Counted from the first letter of the stretch, positions 1 through 7,654 are shown. The stretch: DNA of 36,967 bases from Clostridia bacterium (GCA_003252135.1 QKDK01000197.1:1-36967), one strand, 5' to 3'. A program made the numbers and translations. The notes: generated by a model from the letters alone, not told the origin.

Positions 1-2
1 CG

Positions 3-74
3 AGCAGAGAAAGCGAATTATACAGGGTTCAGGATGTTATTTTTTATTACGCAGATCTTTTAAGGGACATGTAA
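3..74 (+). CDS. C-terminal tail of an unidentified upstream protein (partial)
   Basis: The third frame is open from the window edge to a TAA and encodes about 23 residues ending in YYADLLRDM. The composition (aromatic and acidic, amphipathic) looks like the end of a real globular protein, and the stop lies just before a good ribosome site (AAGGGAGG) that would serve the next start. The other two forward frames stop at 61-63 and 113-115 with less protein-like translations. No family can be assigned from so few residues. The tail may belong to another gene of the mannosidase locus, but that is a guess from position only. Confidence 0.4.
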   Translation, partial: SRESELYRVQDVIFYYADLLRDM

Positions 75-92
75 TATCAATAAAAGGGAGGA

Positions 93-131
93 ATGCCGAA
101 CAATCAGTATCGTGAGAGTTTGTCGGCATAA
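93..131 (+). CDS. 12-codon mini-ORF between the upstream gene and GH125
   Basis: An ATG preceded by AAAGGGAGG, the best ribosome site in the vicinity, opens a 12-residue frame ([12 protein letters not shown]) that ends 5 nt before the GH125 ATG at 137. The GH125 start has no Shine-Dalgarno sequence of its own at normal spacing, and the two frames differ. Translation of the short ORF could therefore deliver ribosomes to the GH125 start by coupling. It may equally be a chance ORF. Confidence 0.3.
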   Translation: MPNNQYRESLSA

Positions 132-136
132 CAGAT

Positions 137-1432
137 ATGGAATTCAATAAAGAAAGAAAAGAAAGCCTGATTCTGGCAGTACGTGAGATTGGAGAAAGGA
201 TGGCCAAAAAGCTGCCAGAAGAAGGATTTCCAAATCTAAAAAAAACATTTCTGCAATGTTTTAGCAATACGATAGAAACAACAGTAGAATGTATTAATGG
301 AAATGAGATATTTTTAATTACAGGTGATATTGAGGCAATGTGGCTTCGCGACAGCAGTGCGCAGGTAGTCCACTATCTTCCTTTTCTCAACCAGTATCCG
401 GAACTTAAAAGCATGGTCAGATCACTTATTCATAAGCAGTTTCAATATATCAGCATAGATCCTTATGCAAATGCCTTTAATATTGAACCCAATGGGCACT
501 GCTGGGAAAAGGATATTACAAAGGAAAATCCCTGGAACTGGGAGAGAAAATATGAAATAGACTCGCTCTGTTACCCTGTCTGGCTTTTAAATCAATATTA
601 TGAAATTACTGGTGACAGCTCGGTGTTTACTGAGCAGGTAAAGGAATCCATAAAACTGATTCTTTCTGTTTTTAGCACGGAGCAGCACCATGAAGAAAAA
701 TCCGATTACACCTTTGAACGGCTGAACTGTCCGCCCAGTGATACGCTGGTGAACCATGGGAAAGGCACTCTTGTTTCTTATACAGGCTTACTGTGGTCCG
801 GGTTTCGCCCGAGCGATGATGCATGCCGGTATGGGTATCTGATACCCTCCAATTTATTTGCATCCGTTATCCTTCAGTACATCATGGTATATGCAGATGA
901 GATTTTCTGTGATCGTGAGATGGCAGAGCAGGCCCAAAAACTAAAAAATGATATAACAGATGGAATTAAGAAGCATGGTATATATAAGCATGAAAAGTAT
1001 GGCGAGATCTATGCCTACGAAACAGATGGAACAGGCAACTATAATCTGATGGATGATGCAAATGTTCCAAGTCTGTTATCTCTTCCCTGGCTGACCTGCT
1101 GTGACAAGAATGATTCGATATATCAGAATACCAGAAACTTTTGCCTAAGCCCTGATAATCCATATTATTATCAGGGAAAAGCAGTCAAAGGGATCGGGAG
1201 TTCTCATACGCCTGACAGATATGTGTGGCATATTGCCCTGACTATGCAGGGACTTACGTCGCAGTCAGAAGAAGAGCAATTAATGCTTCTGAAAAAATTA
1301 TTGGCAACAGATGCAGGAACCGGGTTTATGCACGAGGGCTTTGACTGTGATGACCCAGAGCTATATACAAGATCCTGGTTCGCCTGGGCCAATTCACTGT
1401 TCGCACACTATTGTCTTGAATTATTTGCATAA
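137..1432 (+). CDS. GH125 exo-alpha-1,6-mannosidase
   Basis: A 431-residue protein of usual GH125 length, matching the metal-independent exo-alpha-1,6-mannosidases that trim alpha-mannosides of N-glycan or yeast-mannan type. Recognisable motifs run in order: [14 protein letters not shown] near residue 65, [10 protein letters not shown] with the likely catalytic acid Asp around residue 220, YLIPSNLFA, and [10 protein letters not shown] with the likely catalytic base Glu near residue 400, then [13 protein letters not shown]. There is no signal peptide, so the enzyme is probably cytoplasmic and acts on imported oligosaccharides. The start at 137 is the only in-frame ATG that keeps the whole N-terminal helical region, but it lacks its own ribosome site. 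A terminator hairpin follows. The family call is firm; substrate detail is inferred. Confidence 0.92.
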   Translation: MEFNKERKESLILAVREIGERMAKKLPEEGFPNLKKTFLQCFSNTIETTVECINGNEIFLITGDIEAMWLRDSSAQVVHYLPFLNQYPELKSMVRSLIHKQFQYISIDPYANAFNIEPNGHCWEKDITKENPWNWERKYEIDSLCYPVWLLNQYYEITGDSSVFTEQVKESIKLILSVFSTEQHHEEKSDYTFERLNCPPSDTLVNHGKGTLVSYTGLLWSGFRPSDDACRYGYLIPSNLFASVILQYIMVYADEIFCDREMAEQAQKLKNDITDGIKKHGIYKHEKYGEIYAYETDGTGNYNLMDDANVPSLLSLPWLTCCDKNDSIYQNTRNFCLSPDNPYYYQGKAVKGIGSSHTPDRYVWHIALTMQGLTSQSEEEQLMLLKKLLATDAGTGFMHEGFDCDDPELYTRSWFAWANSLFAHYCLELFA

Positions 1433-1441
1433 GATACACGA

Positions 1442-1484
1442 AGCAATGAAAAGCAGAGCAATGAAAAGCAGAGCAATGAAAGAA
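1442..1484 (+). repeat. 15-bp tandem repeat, almost three copies
   Basis: The unit AGCAATGAAAAGCAG occurs twice perfectly (1442-1456, 1457-1471), followed by a partial third copy from 1472. It lies directly downstream of the GH125 stop codon and upstream of the terminator. It looks like a replication-slippage repeat; no function is evident. Confidence 0.85.
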
Positions 1485-1507
1485 ATAACCGAATAAAGTA
1501 TAAATGA

Positions 1508-1548
1508 AAGAAGAGCACCCCCAAAAAGGAATGCTCTTCTTCTTTATT
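1508..1548. terminator. Bidirectional terminator between convergent GH125 and amt
   Basis: An inverted repeat (AAGAAGAGCA ... TGCTCTTCTT) with a short loop is flanked by an A-rich stretch on one side and CTTTATT on the other. It can end the plus-strand GH125 transcript, and with the A-run read as U on the opposite strand it may also end the minus-strand amt transcript. Confidence 0.8.
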
Positions 1549-1590
1549 GATATGAATTGGAAAAGTGATAGTTTTTTAAGTACTGCAGAA

Positions 1591-3291
1591 TCAGTCTTCT
1601 GTTCCCTGAAGTGCATCGTATCCTTCTTCGCCGGTACGTACTCTGATAACATTTTCAACATCGTATACGAAGATCTTACCATCGCCGATATGTCCGGTAT
1701 AAAGAACTTTCTTTGTTGTATCGATAACTGTCTTCACAGGAACCTTACTTACGACCATTTCAACAAGAACTTTAGGAAGAAGTGTCATATCAACCGGAAC
1801 ACCGCGATAGAATTCACTCTGACCTTTTTGAACACCACAACCTAAAACATTGCTTACTGTCATACCGGTAACACCAATTTCATTCATTGCCGATTTGAAC
1901 TCTTCAAACTTATTCTGTTTCATAAGAATCTCAAGCTTTGTGATCTTAACATCAGAAGCAACAGGTGTTTTGGATGTCTTAAGCTGTACCGGTACTGCTT
2001 CATCAACATGCACTTCTTTGGAAGAAGTTTTAGCAGCAGAGGTATTGATAGTAGGAATAGAAGGCATAAAGTCAGCATAGCTGCTTGCAAGTCCGTGCTC
2101 TGTAGAGTCAAGACCAGCGATTTCTTCATGCTCTGAACAGCGAAGACCAATGGTGTGCTTGATGATCTGGAACAAAATAGTTGCAGTAACGGCAACCCAT
2201 GCAATAACAGAAGCAACACCGAGAGCCTGAATAGCAAGTGCATGTACGCCAAAGCCATAGAAAAGGCCTGTGGATGTTGAGAATAAACCAACAAGGATAG
2301 TACCAAGAGCACCGCAGATACCGTGAACACCAACAGCACCAACCGGATCGTCGACCTTGAGAACCTTCTCAATAAATTCAATACCGAATACAACTGCAAA
2401 ACCAGCGATAACACCAATGAAGAAAGAACCAACCGGGCTGACTGCATCACAGCCTGCTGTAATTGCAACAAGACCAGCGAGAGTACCGTTTAATGTCATG
2501 GAAATATCAGGTTTTTTATAACGGATCCAGGTAATGATCATAACTGTAATGGTAGATACAGCTGCTGCAAGGTTTGTTGTCATGAAGATATGACCCATGG
2601 CATCAAGAGAAGTATCTCCTTCAGCATTTACTGTAGAACCGCCATTGAAACCGAACCAACAGAACCAGAGAATGAAAACACCGAGAGCACCAAGTGTTAA
2701 GCTGTGACCAAGAATTGCCTTTGGCTTACCATTCTTGTCAAACTTGCCGATACGAGGTCCGATAATAAGAGCACCAACAAAAGCTGCAACACCACCAACC
2801 ATATGAACGGCTGTAGAACCTGCAAAATCATGGAAGCCAAGCTGTGATAACCAGCCGCCGCCCCATATCCAGTGACCGGAGATCGGGTAAATAAAACCTG
2901 AAATCACAGCACTGTAAATACAGTAAGAGATAAATTTTGTACGTTCAGCCATTGCACCAGATACGATTGTAGCAGAAGTTGCACAGAATACAACCTGAAA
3001 GATGAAGAATGCGTATTTTGGAACGCCTGCCGGAAGCATATCGGAATAAGCTCCCTGTGTTAATAAGTCAACACCACCGATAACCAGATTGTTGGTACCA
3101 AACATAAGACCGAAACCGATGAGCCAGAACATAGGTGTTCCGATACAGAAGTCCATCAGGTTCTTCATAATAATGTTACCTGCATTTTTAGCTCTTGTAA
3201 AACCAGTTTCTACCATTGCAAAGCCTGCCTGCATGAAGAATACCAAAGCTGCGGCCCATAAGACCCAAATAGTATTAGCGGATGAATACAT
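1591..3291 (-). CDS. Ammonium channel Amt fused to a C-terminal PII domain
   Basis: The first ~410 residues are a standard 11-helix Amt/Mep channel. The twin pore histidines lie in STAVHMVGG and GVHGICGALG, and the family C-terminal motif GLDSTEHG is present. A linker of about 35 residues rich in Ser, Thr, Val and Lys then leads into a complete PII (GlnB/GlnK) domain of about 118 residues. Its T-loop QSEFYRGVPVDM keeps the YRG arginine that in E. coli GlnK plugs the Amt pore, but Val replaces the uridylylated Tyr51. The B- and C-loop motifs GHIGDGKIFV and RVRTGEEG are present. The ORF track starts 5 codons earlier, but that ATG lies inside the GGGAGG ribosome site; the second ATG (MYSSANTIW) fits spacing and family, giving 566 residues. 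The protein presumably gates ammonium uptake through a tethered nucleotide/2-oxoglutarate sensor. It sits beside glnN, as expected for nitrogen assimilation. Confidence 0.93.
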   Translation of the reverse strand: MYSSANTIWVLWAAALVFFMQAGFAMVETGFTRAKNAGNIIMKNLMDFCIGTPMFWLIGFGLMFGTNNLVIGGVDLLTQGAYSDMLPAGVPKYAFFIFQVVFCATSATIVSGAMAERTKFISYCIYSAVISGFIYPISGHWIWGGGWLSQLGFHDFAGSTAVHMVGGVAAFVGALIIGPRIGKFDKNGKPKAILGHSLTLGALGVFILWFCWFGFNGGSTVNAEGDTSLDAMGHIFMTTNLAAAVSTITVMIITWIRYKKPDISMTLNGTLAGLVAITAGCDAVSPVGSFFIGVIAGFAVVFGIEFIEKVLKVDDPVGAVGVHGICGALGTILVGLFSTSTGLFYGFGVHALAIQALGVASVIAWVAVTATILFQIIKHTIGLRCSEHEEIAGLDSTEHGLASSYADFMPSIPTINTSAAKTSSKEVHVDEAVPVQLKTSKTPVASDVKITKLEILMKQNKFEEFKSAMNEIGVTGMTVSNVLGCGVQKGQSEFYRGVPVDMTLLPKVLVEMVVSKVPVKTVIDTTKKVLYTGHIGDGKIFVYDVENVIRVRTGEEGYDALQGTED

Positions 3292-3339
3292 AAGAAAACC
3301 TCCCATTTTTATTATTTTGTCTTACTGTGCAGTCTCACG

Positions 3340-3408
3340 ATGTGCATATGCACATAATGTACTGACACATTCATTATATAGGATGAACCTTATCAAATTG
3401 ACTGTCAA
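3340..3408 (-). promoter_or_regulatory. amt promoter region with two dyads
   Basis: On the minus strand a TATAAT -10 box (3373-3378) lies about 80 nt upstream of the amt start. A perfect 16-bp palindrome ATGTGCATATGCACAT (3340-3355) falls just downstream of the expected start site. A second dyad, TTGACAGTCAA (3398-3408), overlaps where the -35 box should be but is too far (24 nt) to be a normal -35. This suggests a regulated promoter, perhaps with an activator at the upstream dyad. The regulator is unknown. Confidence 0.5.
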
Positions 3409-3487
3409 TAAGCAATATGGTCTAAATAAGTCTGTCAAATTGAAGCGGATCAAACTACCAAACATATCATTCCTTCGACGAGGATAT

Positions 3488-3526
3488 ACACAAAGGCGTG
3501 TACCAAAATGATACACGCCTTTGTGT
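3488..3526 (-). terminator. Strong stem-loop downstream of glnN
   Basis: A perfect 15-bp inverted repeat, ACACAAAGGCGTGTA and its complement, with a 9-nt loop lies 30 nt beyond the glnN stop. On the glnN strand it is not followed by a uridine run, so it may be an mRNA-stabilising 3' stem or a weak or factor-dependent terminator rather than a classical intrinsic one. It also insulates the amt promoter. Confidence 0.65.
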
Positions 3527-3555
3527 CGAATAGGGATATGTGATAAGCAATAAAT

Positions 3556-5640
3556 TTAGAATAACAAATCACCGTATGTAGGATATGGCCAGTAAGCTCT
3601 TCCGACAAGTGTTTCAAGTTCATCACCGGAAACTCTGAGTTCCTGCATTGCTGGTAATACGGTATCACGTACATAATCTGCCTGTTCTTCGGCTCCTTCG
3701 CTATCATACAGGTGGAGAAGTACGTCTTCAAGTGTTGCTGTCTTCTGGCTTAAGCTATTCTGAAGAGTTGAGATCTTTTTCAGTAAAACAACGTCAGAAT
3801 CTGAGGAAACATCAATACCAAGTGCTGCTTTGGAGCTTGCGGAATCTGCAAGAACCTTTGTATAAGCTGCAGCAGCAGGGTAAATCTCTTTGTGTGACAT
3901 CTCAACCATTGTTAAAGCTTCAATGTTGATCTGCTTGCAGTAACCTTCCAGAAGAAGTTCACAACGTGAACGGATTTCTGATTCTGAAAAGATTTTATGT
4001 TTGGTGAACAGTTTAATGTTCTTGTCTTTGATAAAGTAAGGAAGAGCATCTGCTGTTGTCTTTAAGTTAAGTAATCCGCGTTTCTCAGCTTCAATTACCC
4101 ATTCCTCAGAGTAGTTGTTGCCATTGAAAAGAATACGCATATGAGCAGTAAGTGTTTCTTTAACGATCTTAGCGATCTCAGCATCAATATCAGATGCGGC
4201 TTCAAGCTTATCTGCTATCTCACTGAGAGCATCAGCCATAATGGTATTGAGTACAATGTTTGGTCCTGAGATAGAGAAAGAAGAACCAAGACTTCTGAAC
4301 TCGAACTTATTACCTGTGAATGCAAATGGTGATGTACGGTTACGGTCTGTAGTATCCTTCATGAAATCTGGAAGGGTATCAACACCTGTGATCATCAAAG
4401 CTGCTTCGCCGTCTTTTCTTGATGTTCCTGAAACGATTGCTTTAACAACTTCTTCAAGCTCACTTCCGAGGAAGATTGAGATGATAGCAGGAGGAGCTTC
4501 ATTAGCACCGAGACGATGATCATTTCCTGCACTTGCAACAGAAACACGAAGTAAATCCTGGTGATCATCAACTGCTTTAATGACAGCTGCAAGGAACAGT
4601 AAGAACTGCTTGTTCTCTGAAGGTTTCTTGCTCGGGTCAAATAAATTCTTTCCTGTGTTCGTTCCGAGTGACCAGTTGTTGTGCTTACCGCTTCCGTTAA
4701 CACCTGCAAATGGTTTCTCGTGAAGGAGGCAAACAAGTCCATGACGGTCAGCAACTTTCTTCATAATCTCCATAGTCAGCTGATTGTGATCAGTTGCAAG
4801 GTTCGTTGTGGAGAAGATAGGTGCTAATTCGTGCTGTGAAGGAGCTACTTCGTTGTGTTCGGTCTTTGCATAGATACCGAGCTTCCATAACTCTTCGTTC
4901 AGTTCTTCCATGTAAGCCATTACTCTTGGTTTGATAGCACCAAAGTAATGATCTTCAAGTTCCTGTCCCTTCGGAGGTTTTGCTCCAAATAAGGTTCTTC
5001 CTGTATATACAAGGTCTTTTCTTTTCTTAAAGAGCTCTTTATCAACTAAGAAATATTCCTGCTCTGGTCCAACAGTTGAAGCAACTCTTGTCACTTCCTT
5101 ATCACCGATGGCATGGAGCACTCTGACTGCTTCTTTGCTTACAAGTTCCATGGAACGAAGAAGAGGAGTTTTCTTATCCAGTACTTCACCGCCGTAAGAA
5201 CAAAAAGCTGTAGGAATGCAAAGTGAGTTTTCTTTTATAAATGCGTAGGAAGTCGGATCCCATGCGGTGTACCCTCTGGCTTCGAATGTTGCTCTTAAAC
5301 CGCCTGAAGGAAAGCTGGATGCATCTGGTTCACCCTGGATCAATTCTTTTCCTGAGAACTCCATAAGAATGCTTCCGTCGCTCTGCGGAGAGATAAAGCT
5401 GTCATGCTTCTCTGCAGTAACACCTGTCATTGGCTGGAACCAGTGAGTATAATGTGTTGCTCCTTTTTCAATTGCCCAATCTTTCATCGCATTAGCTACG
5501 ACGTTAGCTAAGGTAATATCAAGCTTAAGGCCTTCTTTAATTGTTTTCTGTAAAGACTTATAGATATCTTTTGGAAGTCTTTCTTTCATTACAGAATCGT
5601 TAAATACCAGACTGCCAAATGTTTCAGGTACGTTCGTCAT
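3556..5640 (-). CDS. glnN: Glutamine synthetase type III (GlnN)
   Basis: A 694-residue protein of the large type III glutamine synthetase family, which makes glutamine from glutamate, ammonia and ATP in the cytoplasm. Family hallmarks are visible: the N-terminal block ending THWFQPMTG, the signature [15 protein letters not shown], the metal-ligand region [33 protein letters not shown], and [14 protein letters not shown]. The ORF track extends 37 codons upstream, but that extension covers the leader hairpin and part of the promoter. The ATG at 5640 is preceded by GAAAGGAAA at suitable spacing and gives the family N-terminus ([14 protein letters not shown]). The gene diverges from the purA-type gene and has a consensus promoter plus an attenuator-like leader. 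It is probably the main ammonia-assimilating synthetase here, since the other homologue in the window has an altered active site. Confidence 0.96.
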   Translation of the reverse strand: MTNVPETFGSLVFNDSVMKERLPKDIYKSLQKTIKEGLKLDITLANVVANAMKDWAIEKGATHYTHWFQPMTGVTAEKHDSFISPQSDGSILMEFSGKELIQGEPDASSFPSGGLRATFEARGYTAWDPTSYAFIKENSLCIPTAFCSYGGEVLDKKTPLLRSMELVSKEAVRVLHAIGDKEVTRVASTVGPEQEYFLVDKELFKKRKDLVYTGRTLFGAKPPKGQELEDHYFGAIKPRVMAYMEELNEELWKLGIYAKTEHNEVAPSQHELAPIFSTTNLATDHNQLTMEIMKKVADRHGLVCLLHEKPFAGVNGSGKHNNWSLGTNTGKNLFDPSKKPSENKQFLLFLAAVIKAVDDHQDLLRVSVASAGNDHRLGANEAPPAIISIFLGSELEEVVKAIVSGTSRKDGEAALMITGVDTLPDFMKDTTDRNRTSPFAFTGNKFEFRSLGSSFSISGPNIVLNTIMADALSEIADKLEAASDIDAEIAKIVKETLTAHMRILFNGNNYSEEWVIEAEKRGLLNLKTTADALPYFIKDKNIKLFTKHKIFSESEIRSRCELLLEGYCKQINIEALTMVEMSHKEIYPAAAAYTKVLADSASSKAALGIDVSSDSDVVLLKKISTLQNSLSQKTATLEDVLLHLYDSEGAEEQADYVRDTVLPAMQELRVSGDELETLVGRAYWPYPTYGDLLF

Positions 5641-5668
5641 ACTATCACGTTTCCTTTCGTTTTTTTGT

Positions 5669-5724
5669 AAAAATAGAAAAAGGTACCCTAAGAAATCCGA
5701 GTGAATTTCCCAAGCACCTTTGCT
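5669..5724 (-). terminator. Attenuator-like hairpin in the glnN leader
   Basis: Read on the minus strand, the leader folds into a long stem whose outer arms are AAAGGT and ACCTTT and whose inner arms are GAAATTC and GGATTTC, followed by TTTTTCTATTTTT. That is a plausible intrinsic terminator lying between the promoter and the glnN ribosome site. Its 5' edge overlaps a small hairpin AGC-AAAGGT-GCT (5713-5724) whose six-nt loop has A at position 1 and G at position 4, the pattern recognised by ANTAR proteins. A second hexaloop hairpin is not evident. The termination potential is seen in the sequence; ANTAR control is inferred. Confidence 0.6.
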
Positions 5725-5737
5725 GTTCATGTCGGTG

Positions 5738-5767
5738 ATTATAATACTCATGAATGGGGTTTGTCAA
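5738..5767 (-). promoter_or_regulatory. glnN promoter
   Basis: On the minus strand TTGACA (5762-5767) and TATAAT (5738-5743) are both perfect SigA hexamers with an 18-bp spacer. Transcription would start near 5732 and give a leader of about 90 nt that includes the attenuator-like hairpin. Such a strong promoter followed by a terminator suggests control after initiation. Confidence 0.8.
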
Positions 5768-5878
5768 GTAAAAAAAAGTGTTTCTACAAAAAAAAGCTCA
5801 GATATTATCAGTGTTTATATTGACATAAGCACAGATTATGGATAGATATAAAAGACATAATTAAAATTGAAAAAGGGG

Positions 5879-5907
5879 TTGACAGTGATTTGAAGCATTT
5901 GTATAAT
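5879..5907 (+). promoter_or_regulatory. Consensus promoter of the purA-type gene
   Basis: TTGACA (5879-5884), a 17-bp spacer and TATAAT (5902-5907) form a perfect SigA promoter. The start site should fall near 5913, exactly at the first leader hairpin. The TTG start of the 103-codon ORF in the track (5890) lies inside the spacer, so that ORF cannot be translated from this promoter as drawn. Confidence 0.88.
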
Positions 5908-5911
5908 GACG

Positions 5912-5996
5912 ATAGACAACGACGTCTGAATCAGATAGTTCACCTTTTGGAAACTGCAAAGCAGCAGGGAAAAGCTGCATGCGGTTCTTCTGTTTT
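5912..5996 (+). promoter_or_regulatory. ANTAR-type antiterminator leader (two hexaloop hairpins plus terminator)
   Basis: Hairpin P1 is AGAC-AACGAC-GTCT (5914-5927) and hairpin P2 is CTGC-AAAGCA-GCAG (5954-5967). Both have six-nt loops with A at position 1 and G at position 4, the invariant pattern of RNA targets bound by ANTAR dimers. P2 overlaps the 5' arm of a terminator: AACTGCA-GCAGC pairs with GCTGC-TGCGGTT (5952-5986, 12 bp with a small internal loop), followed by the U-rich tail CTTCTGTTTT. P2 and the terminator are mutually exclusive, as in the EutV and NasR systems. An ANTAR gene lies 3 kb downstream in the same direction. No Rfam or covariance search was possible. Confidence 0.75.
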
Positions 5997-6239
5997 GCCC
6001 AAAGATATATTTGAGTTCAAGTCTTCTGATAATAGTGCTGTATGGATGCAATATTCACACATTACGCAGGATGATCAGATGAAACGCTATATATATGGAA
6101 AGAACAGTAACAATGAGAGGAAAATGTATAAAGCAAATGCAACGATATACTGTGTTTTCTGCCGCAACGGCGAACTGTCAGATACTATAAATATGCTATA
6201 AATATAGCGGTCTATTTTTAATAGAAGAAAGGGGTCATT
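5997..6239 (+). other. Remainder of the purA-type leader, about 240 nt
   Basis: Between the terminator tail and the gene there is an unusually long untranslated stretch. It contains a possible 25-codon ORF (listed separately). Near the gene are a small hairpin GCTAT-AAAT-ATAGC (6189-6207 region) followed by GGTCTATTTTT, and a TCTATT/AATAGA mini-hairpin just before the AAAGGGG ribosome site. These could fine-tune read-through or translation, but I see no known riboswitch. Confidence 0.4.
6124..6201 (+). CDS. Possible 25-residue leader peptide
   Basis: An ATG preceded at short spacing by GAGAGGAAA opens a 25-codon frame whose peptide contains a CVFC pair (MYKANATIYCVFCRNGELSD...). It ends 38 nt before the purA-type gene. 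It is the 3' part of the 103-codon ORF in the track, whose upstream start falls within a promoter. No homologue comes to mind. It may be a leader peptide or chance. Confidence 0.25.
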   Translation: MYKANATIYCVFCRNGELSDTINML

Positions 6240-7520
6240 ATGTTAACAGCAATCGTAGGAATCAACTGGGGTGACGAGGGAAAAGGAAGAATGGTGGATC
6301 TGCTGTCCGAAAAGCAGGATATCGTAATCCGTTATCAGGGAGGTAACAATGCAGGACATACAGTTATCAATCCACGCGGCAAATTCATTTTGAATCTGCT
6401 TCCATCTGGGATCTTAAGACCTGAAGTTGTTAATGTCATGGGAACAGGCATGGTCATAGATCTGGAGCATCTATGCAAAGAGCTTGGCCGGCTTCGTGAA
6501 AAAGGGATCGTTATAACGAAAGATAATCTCAAGATCAGCGATCGTGCAACGATCTGCATGCCATATCATGTTATGCAGGACTGTCTGGAAGAAGATCGTC
6601 TGAAAGATGCAAAGTTTGGTTCGACAAGAAGAGGTATTGCACCTGTTTACAGTGATAAATATATGAAGAAAGCCTTCCGAATGGGAGATCTGCTTCAGCC
6701 GGAAACACTGCGCAAGCGTCTGGATGGTATAACAGAGTGGAAGAATCTTACCATTGAAGGAGCTTATAAAGCAGAACCTTATAAAGCAGAGGATCTCTAT
6801 AACTGGCTCATGACATATTCAGAACCGATCATGGAATATATCTGCGATACAGGAGATTATCTTACACAGGCAGAAGCAGAAGGAAAACAGATTCTTTTTG
6901 AGGCACAGCTTGGAGCGCTCCGCGATATTGACTTCGGGATTTACCCATATACTTCTTCTTCCTCTACGATTGCTGCCTATGCACCAATCGGTGCCGGCAT
7001 ACCTGGAATGAAGATCGATAATGTCATCGGTATCATGAAAGCTTATTCGACCTGCGTCGGAGAGGGACCATTTACTGCAGAAATGTTCGGTGAAGAAGCA
7101 GAAGCGCTTCGTCAGGCCGGAGGTGAATATGGTGCAGCAACCGGGCGTCCTAGACGTGTCGGCGGATTTGACATAGTGGCATCAAAATATGGTGTACAGG
7201 TGCAGGGAGCGAACGAAATCGCACTGACAAAGCTTGATATCTTATCCGGTATGGACAAAATCCCTGTGGTAAAGAGCTATCTTATTGACGGCAGAGAGAT
7301 AACAAGATTTCCTTATGGTAAGGAACTGGAAGAAGCACAGCCAAACATTATATATTTGGATGGCTGGAAAGAAGACATATCAAAATGCCGTTCCATGGAA
7401 GAACTTCCTATACAGGCAGTTGATTATATTAAGTTTATTGAAGATGCAATCGGATGTCCTATCACTTATGTATCTGTCGGCGCAGAACGCGAAGCAATCA
7501 TAGAACGTTCAAAAAAATAA
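6240..7520 (+). CDS. Divergent adenylosuccinate synthetase (PurA) paralogue
   Basis: A 426-residue protein of PurA length. PurA joins IMP and aspartate using GTP in AMP synthesis. The catalytic Asp12 (WGDEGKG) and His40 (GGNNAGHT) are kept, as are LTKLD and the ATGRPRR arginines. Several IMP-site positions differ from E. coli PurA as I remember it: FEGAQGTLLD becomes FEAQLGALRD (Gln224 to Leu, Leu228 to Arg), GRGIGPAY becomes RRGIAPVY, YSTRVG becomes YSTCVG, and GPFPTE becomes GPFTAE. It may therefore be a specialised paralogue rather than the housekeeping enzyme. It sits behind an ANTAR-type leader and next to glutamine synthetase genes, implying nitrogen-dependent expression. The start has AAAGGGG at good spacing. 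Family certain; exact substrate uncertain, so no symbol is given. Confidence 0.85.
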   Translation: MLTAIVGINWGDEGKGRMVDLLSEKQDIVIRYQGGNNAGHTVINPRGKFILNLLPSGILRPEVVNVMGTGMVIDLEHLCKELGRLREKGIVITKDNLKISDRATICMPYHVMQDCLEEDRLKDAKFGSTRRGIAPVYSDKYMKKAFRMGDLLQPETLRKRLDGITEWKNLTIEGAYKAEPYKAEDLYNWLMTYSEPIMEYICDTGDYLTQAEAEGKQILFEAQLGALRDIDFGIYPYTSSSSTIAAYAPIGAGIPGMKIDNVIGIMKAYSTCVGEGPFTAEMFGEEAEALRQAGGEYGAATGRPRRVGGFDIVASKYGVQVQGANEIALTKLDILSGMDKIPVVKSYLIDGREITRFPYGKELEEAQPNIIYLDGWKEDISKCRSMEELPIQAVDYIKFIEDAIGCPITYVSVGAEREAIIERSKK

Positions 7521-7522
7521 TT

Positions 7523-7563
7523 CTTTCTGTTCGCCCGTAGGTAAAACGGGGTGAAAGTTTTTA
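7523..7563 (+). terminator. Terminator after the purA-type gene
   Basis: CTTTC and CCCGT pair with ACGGG and GAAAG across a 7-nt loop and a small internal loop, followed by TTTTT. It starts 3 nt after the stop codon region and separates this gene from the GS-like gene. Confidence 0.7.
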
Positions 7564-7583
7564 AAAAATTAAGAAAACTTAGT

Positions 7584-7613
7584 TTGCCCATTCGGGCAGG
7601 TGTGTGTTACAAT
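7584..7613 (+). promoter_or_regulatory. Candidate promoter of the GS-like gene
   Basis: TTGCCC and TACAAT with an 18-bp spacer. The -35 box overlaps a small dyad GCCC-ATTC-GGGC, which could be an operator. An A/T-rich inverted repeat (AAGTTTT ... AAAACTT, 7555-7580) lies immediately upstream. The leader would be about 35 nt and shows no terminator, so control here is likely at initiation. Confidence 0.5.
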
Positions 7614-7654
7614 AGAAAGAGTAAGTTTTTTTGCACGAAAGGATGGTAGAGGAT

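Noticed and set aside
1504-1845. 113-codon plus-strand ORF and its overlapping minus-strand partner at 1326-1682
   Set aside because: They cover the terminator and the highly conserved PII domain in wrong frames; both are shadows.
3089-3511. 140-codon plus-strand ORF opposite the 5' end of amt
   Set aside because: It is antisense to the conserved first Amt helices and runs through the amt promoter and the glnN stem-loop, with no ribosome site or family resemblance.
5890-6201. 103-codon ORF (TTG start) upstream of the purA-type gene
   Set aside because: Its start codon lies in the spacer of a consensus promoter and the frame runs through the ANTAR-type hairpins and terminator. Only its 3' end has a possible start with a ribosome site, listed separately at low confidence.
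5700-6240. 6S RNA or a known riboswitch in the glnN/purA-type intergenic region
   Set aside because: No long closed stem with central bubble and no recognised riboswitch core were found; the structures fit antitermination leaders better.
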